From Talaromyces rugulosus (taxonomy: Eukaryota > Ascomycota > Eurotiomycetes > Eurotiales > Trichocomaceae): a stretch of 64,000 bases of DNA. How positions within the stretch are numbered: position 1 is the stretch's first letter; the number at the start of each line of letters is the position of its first letter. This document shows positions 56,146 through 64,000 of this stretch, piece by piece. The stretch spans positions 4,960,001 to 5,024,000 of the forward strand of contig NC_049561.1 in assembly GCF_013368755.1 (NCBI RefSeq), written 5' to 3'. Both the position numbers and the translations under genes were made by a program. Under the pieces are notes generated by a model. It did no database searches and was not told the origin of the DNA. It saw nothing but the letters and a program-made list of their open reading frames with translations.

Positions 56146-56720
56146 TGGCATGAATTAACCGAGTTATAAAAATGGAACTGTGTTTGTAGCTCAAATACAT
56201 ATATTTTTCCATATATCAATTGATGTTTGTGGGTATAGATGAAAGAAGGTCCCAAACCCGGCTTTCCTAGTCATCGCCACTGGATCAAATATTTCGAGGC
56301 AACAGTGAGGAAAGAATTGTTTGTAATGAGAAACAATACAATTCACGGACTTACTATATCGAAATAGAACACTTCATTGATGTATACCTGACTCGGTAGG
56401 CGAATCAATCGGGTAGTAACGGGTGTCGGTTAGTAGCGGGGTTAGCAAGACAACAAGCTTTTGCAAGTTGTCGTGATTACTTAATATATGACCATCAGTT
56501 TTAATGAATCCTCATGTCAAATTCCCATTTCCCATTCATTATTCACACTACATGTATGTGCCTTGAACGTGGCTGGAACGCTTGGCGCTGATTTGACACG
56601 TGCCACGGGGACCCCGCACGGGGAAGATTGCTTCAAAAAAATATCAAAGCTTTTTCCCCTGACAAATCAATCGATGCGTTGATGCGTCTAATGTTAGTGC
56701 GATATACACCATATTAAACC
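56146..56720. other. Intergenic region upstream of the fungal_trans regulator
   Basis: 575 bp with no zinc-cluster coding sequence that I could find on the + strand. It includes an E-box and palindromic CGGGG/CCCCG region at 56597-56623. Confidence 0.55.
56597..56623. promoter_or_regulatory. CACGTG plus inverted CGGGG/CCCCG motif
   Basis: An E-box CACGTG (56597-56602) is followed by the perfect palindrome CGGGGACCCCG (56606-56616) and a second CACGGGG (56617-56623; the first is 56604-56610). It is 98 bp upstream of the next start. Inverted CGG-type half-sites are typical zinc-cluster protein targets, and CACGTG binds bHLH proteins. It could be autoregulatory; this is inference. Confidence 0.35.
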
Positions 56721-58693
56721 ATGCAGGCCTCGGAATTGGCCTCGCCCCGGGTCTCGCAGATGCTCGGAGAGTCAGTATATGCCATTGACCGTCGGCATGT
56801 ATAAAAATCGATGCTAATCACCACCGACTAGGTTGTCACACATAACCAAAGATGTCATGCTCGACGCCTTTGACACGTATTTTCTCTACTGCCACAATAA
56901 GCCATACCATGTGTGCGAGCCCAATCTATTCCGACGCAAACTTGCACAGGGCCAAATCCCGGTATACTTGCAGCTGGCTCTGCTCGCGTCGGCCATCAGA
57001 TACTCGTCCCACCCGCACTGGAAATGGCAACGACAGGCAGCCATTGACAATAACGCTCGTTATTCATGGGCGATGATCATGTCGTCACCCGAAGCACTTA
57101 CAGATGTTTCCGCAATACAGGCTCTTGCATTACTAACTATTGTGGACGCGATCGGTAAGTTACCCTAAGTCGGAGATACCGATCCGATCAGCAACATCTA
57201 ATTTTTTTTTTCTTGGTTCGTAGCTGGTCGACGGCGTGCAGCCTGGGTAAAGATCGGAATAGCTATTCGGGTTAGCCAGAGTATAGATATGATGATAGAA
57301 CCAAGCGCCGATCTCCCAGATGCAGAGAAAAATGAGCAAAGACACATCTTTTGGTCATTATACATGCTAGACCACTTCGTTTGCTGTTCCTTCCAACGCC
57401 CTCCGGCAATGAAAAATTCGGATTGCCTGCTTTATTTGCCTGCAGATCTACAACATCAACCAACAACGCCGTTGACATTGAACGCCTTACTTGACGTTAA
57501 CAATGCACACCCGGTGGGAAATACTACGCTTGGTCCTGGGTGGTTCGGCATTAGTGTTGGGATAGTAGCCGTACTGGGAAAAGCCGTTCGATGCATGATG
57601 AGCAATAGTGAAAGCGAGAACGTGAGTCCATGGAACGCTGCGTCCGAATACAGCTCAATCCACGCAAGCCTTGACCACTTCCGCAACATAGCGTTCAGCG
57701 AAGAAAGCACCATGCTTAATCAACTCGGGGGCGGGCCGAGTGTAAATTATGAGCGGAGTGCACATGTCATCCTTTCATACGTCGTGTATCATCTTGCCCA
57801 CTGTATTCTGGATCACCCGTTCCTTCGAGCTATCAAGACGCTACGATCGCAGCAACACTCCAATAATAATGTACCCCCATCATCATGGGTCGCAAAGTCA
57901 TTAGCCTTTTCTTTAGGCCATGCCTGCTCGCTAACAAAGCTATTAGTCGATGCCAAGGCTGCTGGTTATGTGCCAATTCCTTCTTTCTATAGTTATTGTA
58001 TGATGGTGGCTGGAAGTATTCATGCGTTGAATTTTCATAGCAGCAGCAATCATGCTTCTTCGTCCGAATATCTGCAAAACTCGATGCAGTATTTTATTAA
58101 CCTGGCCGACATTATGCATGAAAGCCCTACGCTGGTGAGTTCTGAGTTCTTACTCCTCCGAGGCTAAAAAGAAGAATGATCATATGCTAAATTTTAGTTA
58201 GGCTGACGGGCTAAGAATGTTTGCCAATGGATGCAAAGGGTATAGCGACCTCTTACTTTCCTGCGACAAACAAGATGTGGGGATCTTATCGCCATCAGAT
58301 ACGACGATCCTAAAAAGCATGGTGGATTATTGGGTAGTGATGAACCCCAACAATCTTATTTCAAGCCTACAACCATTGCAACTCGAAAGCGAATTGCCCA
58401 AAAACTACGACAATACTAGTAATAATAAAGGTCTACTTGAAGCCATGTCCGAAACGTCGCCAGCTTTCATGCACAGTCAGCAATATCTGCCGGATTCTAT
58501 TGATGAACACATCTTCGATTCGGCAGAACCAGAAGGGCTATTAGGATTCGAAGGAGCAGCTGGACTTCCCCTCAATGCAGATGATTTTTCAGATTTTTTA
58601 CGGGCTACACCATTGGCAAGTCCAAGTCCAGGCTCAGGGATAGGGACAGGCGGCGGGGGCTCTTTTTTCGGTGACAAAAATAGGGTTGAGTGA
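56721..58693 (+). CDS. Fungal-specific transcription factor domain protein, no zinc cluster seen
   Basis: Four exons (56721-56770, 56832-57154, 57224-58134, 58202-58693) give 591 residues. The first exon encodes MQASELASPRVSQMLGE, and the second continues LSHITKDVMLDAFDTYFLYCHN. The body is a fungal_trans regulatory domain, with ARYSWAMIMSSPEALTDVSA, then GRRRAAWVKIGIAIRVSQSI after a splice, and HIFWSLYMLDHF. There is no Cys6 motif at the N-terminus or in the 575 bp upstream. It could act as a partner or inhibitor of other regulators, or a distant 5' exon could carry the zinc cluster. The first intron uses donor GTCAGT. The C-terminus is Gly/Ser-rich. Confidence 0.82.
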
Positions 58694-58999
58694 GAATATG
58701 CGTGTGCTATTGTAGACCATAGTATAGCCATATTACCCTTTCTAAAATCAATAAATCATATATATCAATTGATCCATTGATGTCAATATTCGGAGAGAGC
58801 AAAATAGTCTCCTTTAATTTTTTCCAAAATGAGGGTGTTGTATCAACGGATATGTTGCCCATGAGAAAAATCGCTGAAAAACCAACATTCAATAATGTAA
58901 GAAGCAAATCAATGTTTTAAATGACACTAGATGTCTACTTAGCGTGGAAGAATACGAGGTCTTCGTGTGACGCAGGGCCATTGATACATAGACAGTTGT

Positions 59000-59013
59000 C
59001 CCCCCCCCCCCCC
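59000..59013 (+). repeat. Homopolymer run of 14 C
   Basis: An uninterrupted C tract in the given sequence. Length may be affected by sequencing error or polymerase slippage. Confidence 0.7.
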
Positions 59014-60265
59014 ACTAATATGATTGATAACCTGCTAGTGTGGGGAACCTATGGTTAGCTCTCTGTAATAGTAGTAGTAATTATTATTGACGTCCGGAAG
59101 AACGGAATATTCCCTAATTCGGTAGGCAATGTACCAATACCAAATAGGACCGGGAATGGATACGACGGTAGTACGTACATGTTTGAAAGTCTTGGAGCGA
59201 CTAGTTACTACCAAGATCTTTCGATGCAGCGGCCAAGAGAATATAACCTAACTGTCAAGAGGATCAGGAAAGCCAAGAGGGCCATTTTGGTCGTGCCCAG
59301 ATTTCACTTACGGGTGTGCATTCCTCTGTCGTCTATAAATAAACATTTGTTGGTCGAGATAGCGCAAGGAGACTGGAATCCTTCCAGATGTCGAGATCGA
59401 TGGCTAAGACTAAGAGGTAAACTTATTTCACCTGATGAGTACATGTACGATGTACCTTTTTTGATGTGCTATACTGGTTCTGATTTCTACTTAGCACCGT
59501 CTGATTGTATCATCAGCATGGAAGGAGCGTTATCCCGGGGCCGGGGATAGTGCTATGATAGGTTCTGGATGAAGATTCTAGTCTGGCCCGTGTGAAGGGG
59601 ATGGGTGACATTAAAACCTTCACGAGAGGAACGAGATATCAATATTTGGCTAAATACTTCTAGATTCGGTGCACGCTTATGGAGGATGTACTTCGTGCAA
59701 TCTCCTGAAGGCCTGAGATGCTACGCGGAAAAAGTATCATCTTCGATCTGTGTGGACTCATGTGGAGTCTCGATCGTCTCCTCCAGAGTTTAACAGGCCA
59801 GGAAGTTCAAGCTGTAAACATGCCGATCTACTGCCTAATTCTAGCCGACCTTGGCAAAAAAGGGTTGGTGCTACTCCGTATCTGTCCAGTTGTCATCCCG
59901 CGGCATGCGTGACGCTGATGCTCCCACGCTCGAAATAGAATGCGGGTAGGGTTGCCATGTGTGATGTAGTGGGTGCCAGTTAGTAGCCAAGCGTTTGTTC
60001 CATTCTAACAGCCCGCCATAAGGAAACCCGGGTTCTTGGAACCACTTTGGCCGTGTAGAGTGGGATTATTGTTGGTAAATTGGTGGTGTACGAAGCGGCC
60101 CCGCACCCTAGCCCGGATATCCATTTTGACATTTGTGGAGGGAGAAACGCAGATTGATCATCGTTTCGTTTCGTTTCATTTCATCTTTGGCAAGGGGTAT
60201 AGCATACTGAGTATTCAGTAATTAACATGCTGATAGGCTGACGGCGCGTTTCGACGAAGCCAGGG

Positions 60266-60289
60266 TAAACCGGCAAACCGGCAAACCGG
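60266..60289 (+). repeat. Three tandem copies of an 8 bp unit (xAAACCGG)
   Basis: TAAACCGG, CAAACCGG and CAAACCGG follow one another without gaps. Each contains CCGG; use as a binding site is unknown. Confidence 0.6.
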
Positions 60290-61096
60290 AGCACGAGTCT
60301 AGTTAGCTGCAGTTGGCAGGAATTAGCTCCACGATAGTTAATTTTTTTTCCACCCTTTCAAGAATCAACGCCAGTTCAGGGTGAGCAGAGAACAAGAGGT
60401 CTTGGATTGGTTACCTTGATATATAATTTTTTTTAACGCCTTGGCTCTGGAGACCTCGTATAGAATCATAGTTGAGTTTGAGCTTCAAGTTTTCAATACT
60501 ATTGATTTCTTCCAAGAACAGCGCCGGTAACCGCAAGGATAACTGCTGGGCATGATCTTCTCAACCGTTCAGTGGGTTTGGGCTAACGGTAGCTGATCGA
60601 CCGTCTACCACGGTCCACGGGTCCACAGGTCCATCAGGATAATCAGGCAAATAGTGTCTCGTCTCTCCCAGCAATGAGGCGAGGCTGATCGAGTAGCTTA
60701 AGGTTGTCTTGGCTCTGCTGTAGCCCTGGCGTAGCAAATCTTGGAGGGGCCATTTCAACGATCCTCAAGCCTAGGACAAGGTGAGCCGACTCCTGATCTA
60801 GCTCTGACGAGACTAGTGTTGCTAATTATATACCGTCGTTGCTGTTGCCTATCGATTGCTTGGCCCCGGCGAAAAAAAGCGCGCCATGACAAGATGATGC
60901 ACGCGTTGCGCCACGAAACCGAGTCACTGGAGACAGTGCCAGTGGTGAGTTTGTGATGGTCTCCTGAAAAGAGTTGCAGAAGAGTTGGTAGTCACGAGCT
61001 TGGCGCGCCCCACCCCGTCTGCCTCTAATTGATTAAATCACGACTGCTCCCTCTCTGCACGTCGTTTGTTCGCTAGGATAGAGAAAAATACAAAAA

Positions 61097-63116
61097 ATGC
61101 TGTCGTCCCAGGAAAGCCAAAGTCCAGGGTCCCTGTCCAAGACGTGTCAGAACTGCGCCGATTCCAAGGTGAGGTGCGTCCGCAATGGCGATGACATTTG
61201 CAACCGGTATGTGTCTTGTGCCTTGAAGCAAAGCACAATATATTGATACCTTGCCAACAGATGTAGCCGTCTCGGAAAAGAGTGTGTGGACCGCAAGGCC
61301 CGTCGGCGTTTCCATGGCTTTCAAAAGGATATGTAATGGCGGCTCTCCCCTCGAAATGCTCTTATGTCTAATAGACAGCACAGGAAGATCAGGGCCCTCG
61401 AGTCCAAGCTCGATGAGCTCACGAGGACTCGTCAGACCCAATCTACTAGTCGCAGTCCTAACAGCCCGGGTAGTTTTGACGGAGTGTCTGACAACGACCT
61501 CGTCGACAGAGGAGACGTTATTGACCAGGGTCTTCTGAACATGGAAGCTGCCGAGGTGTTGCTCTCCACCTATAAGAGTCAGATGATCGCTCACTTCCCT
61601 TTTGTCTTTATTTATCCATATGAAACTGCCCAGCACCTGAGGAGGGAAAAGCCGTTTTTGTTCCTAACCATCCTCTCGACGGCGTCGTTTGCCAACATGC
61701 CGTTGCAGCGTCTGTTGGGCAACGAGACCAAGAAATTCATTGCTTCCCGTATGGTTCTAAATGGCGAGGTGTCACTTGAACTGCTTCAGGGGCTACTAGT
61801 CTTTCTTGCCTGGTAGGCCCTTTTGCCTGTTTCTGAACTTTTGATGTTGTGCATCCCTAATTGTGCCTTCAGGAGCCATTACTATACACGACCTTATCGT
61901 TTCACACAGTTTATGCAACTGGCAATCAGCTTGGTCATTGAGTTACGGCTGGACCAGCCGCCACAGGCAAGAACATGGAAGAACGGGTTCCAGCTAAAGC
62001 CGGACTACAGCCTTACGAGTCAATTCGCCGATCAACCGGCTTGGAGCTTTGCCGAGCAGAGGGCCACAGCGGGCTGCTACTATCTGGCATCAACGTAAGT
62101 GCCTCTGGTTTCCCCCTTTTTGTAGCATGGTGCCAATTTTCGCTCACTGTCGTGTTACAGGATTATGGTTTTGCTTCAGAAACAATTCAACTTTCCTCTT
62201 ACGCCTTACATAGAAGACTGCTGCAAGTCTCTTTATAATGCGGCAGAGAGCCCATACGACAAATATATACTGCACTTGATTCAGCTCCAGCGCATTGCGG
62301 AGAGGGTCGACCGCTTGTCCATGCGACACGCAATAGAACTGGGGAATCCAGGATCGGCATCTGAGTTGTATGTCTCTGCTTTGAAAGGAGACTTGGAAAC
62401 ATTCCGCTCCGAGTTTCCTGCTGGCTTCCATGAAATACGTGAGTTACCGATAATTCTAACGGAACAAAGCCGTACTAATAATTGCCTTCACAGCACCTCT
62501 TGGCATGCAGTTCCATGCTACCGAGTTATTTCTGTACCAGCTTAGTCTATCCACGCTAGATCACCACTCTCATGCTCAGAATATATCTGACCATGCTTTC
62601 AAAGAGGATCTCTTATTATCAGCGCTAATCGCAGCCGAGTCAATCGTTAATATATTTATTTCCCTTCCACCAGGAGCAGAAATAGCGTCCAGCAACGCGG
62701 AATGGACACAACTTGGATTTGCCGTCCTGGTTGCCAATAAAATCATCATTACTGCATCTACTATGCCCGGAAAAGGAGCAACATTTGCCCAGCGCAAGTT
62801 TTCATGGCCAACAACTCTTGAGCATTTGACAATACGGATCCAGGCCCTCTCCTCTGGGAAATTGGACCGAAACGGAGACCGAGACGCTTTCTATTGGTTT
62901 TCACAGCGCGTTTCTAATTTCAACGAGTGGTTTACCAGACAGAGTGCAATGACGGAGGAACTTGTTTGTCAAGGCATGCCCCAGAACCCACTGCCTATGG
63001 CTACAATGCCCCCCCCTGAATTGTTCATGCAAACCGGGGTGGATGATTTCTTCCAATTCCCACAAGATGAGGTGTTTAATACCGCTATAGATCACATGCT
63101 GGGGAGTTGGATTTGA
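61097..63116 (+). CDS. Zn2Cys6 transcription factor
   Basis: Six exons (61097-61206, 61261-61332, 61375-61812, 61873-62094, 62161-62438, 62494-63116) give 580 residues. The zinc cluster is Cys17, Cys20, Cys27, Cys35, Cys38 and Cys45 (TCQNCADSKVRC, then ICNRCSRLGKEC), split by the first intron. A basic region (RKARRRFHGFQKD) and a short coiled coil (HRKIRALESKLDEL) follow. The fungal-specific regulatory region includes HFPFVFIYPYETAQHL and YYTRPYRFTQFMQLAISLVIELRL. The C-terminus is acidic and Phe-rich (DDFFQFPQDE), a possible activation region. Its targets are unknown. Confidence 0.93.
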
Positions 63117-64000
63117 CGCTATTGATGTCAAGTTCACCTGGCTGATGACTGTCTGACGTTAGCATTTAATTATGATGCCTGGCACCGCCTTCTCCATGCC
63201 AAGGCCCGGTGAAATTCTAGCAATGTGATGACGAAGCGTCAGTACAAAGTTGAAACTATTTTGAGAAAGATTGCTATTTTGGAAGCAATTAGCCCTATCA
63301 TTATTGCTCCTGGTGGCGGTGCTGAGAGCGAACGTTGAACGCCGACCCGACTTTCCATTTTCGGACAAGCGCGTCACATCTCCGAGCCGACAAACATTTT
63401 GCATCATCGCAATAATCGAAGTATAACCACATGAGCTGAAACGATGGTCGCGCTCTAATCTTATTACAGTGTATGTTTCACTATGCGTTGTTAGTTTCAT
63501 CCTGTTTTCGCATCTTTCGACCTCTCCCTGGCCATATCTGTTCTCAAGATCGGCGTTCCCTATGCAACTAGGGCTCACGATTGACCGTTTCGAAACCATC
63601 CCTGGAAGACCTCAATTGGGCCAATTAATTAAAATAGGAACCTGGGTCGAATGGGGGCCTGACCCTATACACTCACGACCTATTCAGCCTTGCGCTATTT
63701 TCCGACGGTGCGAACGATAAGCTCTGGGGTTCCGCTATACTCCACCTTCTAGGGCAATTCCACACCGGAGAATACAGCAGTAAATGCGAATGGCATTGGC
63801 TACAAGGGTGATTTGCCAGAGGTGTTTGTTATATCGATCATCTTGACGGAAGCCGGAGATGTGGTTTATAATGAATCGATCGCTAAATACACCCCCAAGC
63901 CTAACGACCTCTCATGACTTTGCTTGTATATAATTAATTCACGGATCCAACATTGGATGAGGTCAGTTTGGCGAGACAAGTGGTCTTGACACATTCTTGG
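63117..64000. other. Right-hand end, mostly non-coding
   Basis: No complete gene is seen in the last 884 bp. One protein-like frame is present at 63753-63917. Confidence 0.5.
63753..63917 (+). pseudogene. Possible gene remnant or last exon
   Basis: A 54-residue frame that looks protein-like (GIGYKGDLPEVFVISI and TEAGDVVYNESIAKYT segments) runs to a TGA at 63915. It is preceded directly by TAG, which is either a stop codon or the end of an acceptor (CTTCTAG). I could not find a convincing upstream exon, and the adjacent frames carry stops. It may be the end of a decayed gene or an exon of a gene I cannot model. The family is not recognised. Confidence 0.3.

Larger units (their letters stand above)
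58694..61096. other. Gene-free intergenic stretch (2.4 kb)
   Basis: No open frame here shows family features. It contains a C-run (59000-59013) and a short tandem repeat (60266-60289). The promoter of the next regulator lies at the right. Confidence 0.5.

Noticed and set aside
59179..59550. 123-codon forward open frame in the 2.4 kb gap
   Set aside because: No recognised domain and no neighbouring exon; could be a remnant but cannot be supported.
63469..63720. 83-codon forward open frame near the right end
   Set aside because: Could be a preceding exon of the 63753 fragment, but no donor gives a sensible join, so it is not annotated.
1..64000. Transposons, CRISPR arrays, rRNA genes, or a polyketide/non-ribosomal peptide synthase cluster
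   Set aside because: No transposase or reverse transcriptase motif, long terminal repeats, regular spaced repeats, rRNA sequence, or KS/A-domain signatures were seen.

Overview
The window is a piece of nuclear DNA from a filamentous ascomycete, most likely a eurotiomycete (Aspergillus, Penicillium or Talaromyces type). The evidence is the many 50-80 bp GT-AG introns with CTAAC- or CTGAC-like branch sites, several Zn2Cys6 regulators, a fused MoaA-MoaC gene of the cnxABC type, a fungal peroxisomal Fox2 ending in a PTS1, and genes on both strands separated by 0.2-3 kb. I found no recognisable transposon, tRNA, rRNA or CRISPR. Exon borders below were worked out by hand from reading frame, splice sites and family knowledge.

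Left region (1-8316) is a molybdenum-cofactor neighbourhood: the 5' part of the molybdopterin synthase large subunit gene (cnxH/MoaE, cut by the left edge), a sulfite oxidase that needs the cofactor, a membrane-anchored histidine-acid-phosphatase-like protein, and the fused MoaA-MoaC gene (cnxABC). In the last gene the MoaA part ends in the functionally important Gly-Gly and its stop codon lies inside the splice donor that would fuse it to MoaC.

8317-15723 is a 2.2 kb empty stretch followed by two divergent ankyrin genes: one with a fungal HeLo/STAND-like N-terminal region, the other an ankyrin protein with a CorA-like two-helix membrane end, spread over about ten exons. 16195-19184 is the peroxisomal multifunctional beta-oxidation enzyme with two CCGAGG fatty-acid-response-type elements in its promoter.

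19911-46692 is mostly housekeeping: a RhoGAP protein, the Rab geranylgeranyltransferase beta subunit (BET2), a C2H2-type protein, MSH3, two short-chain dehydrogenases (one without the catalytic Tyr), a Zn2Cys6 regulator, ATP phosphoribosyltransferase (HIS1), a zinc-less medium-chain reductase, three small uncharacterised proteins and an LCAT-like hydrolase. 46884-48257 is a DUF2235 (Tle1-like) hydrolase.

49234-63116 is accessory in character: a Zn2Cys6 regulator divergent from an NTF2-like/flavin monooxygenase fusion, a secreted carboxylesterase, a fungal_trans regulator with no visible zinc cluster, and another Zn2Cys6 regulator. This could be a small inducible catabolic or secondary-metabolism group, but that is inference from neighbourhood only. 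The right end (63117-64000) holds no complete gene, only one protein-like fragment.
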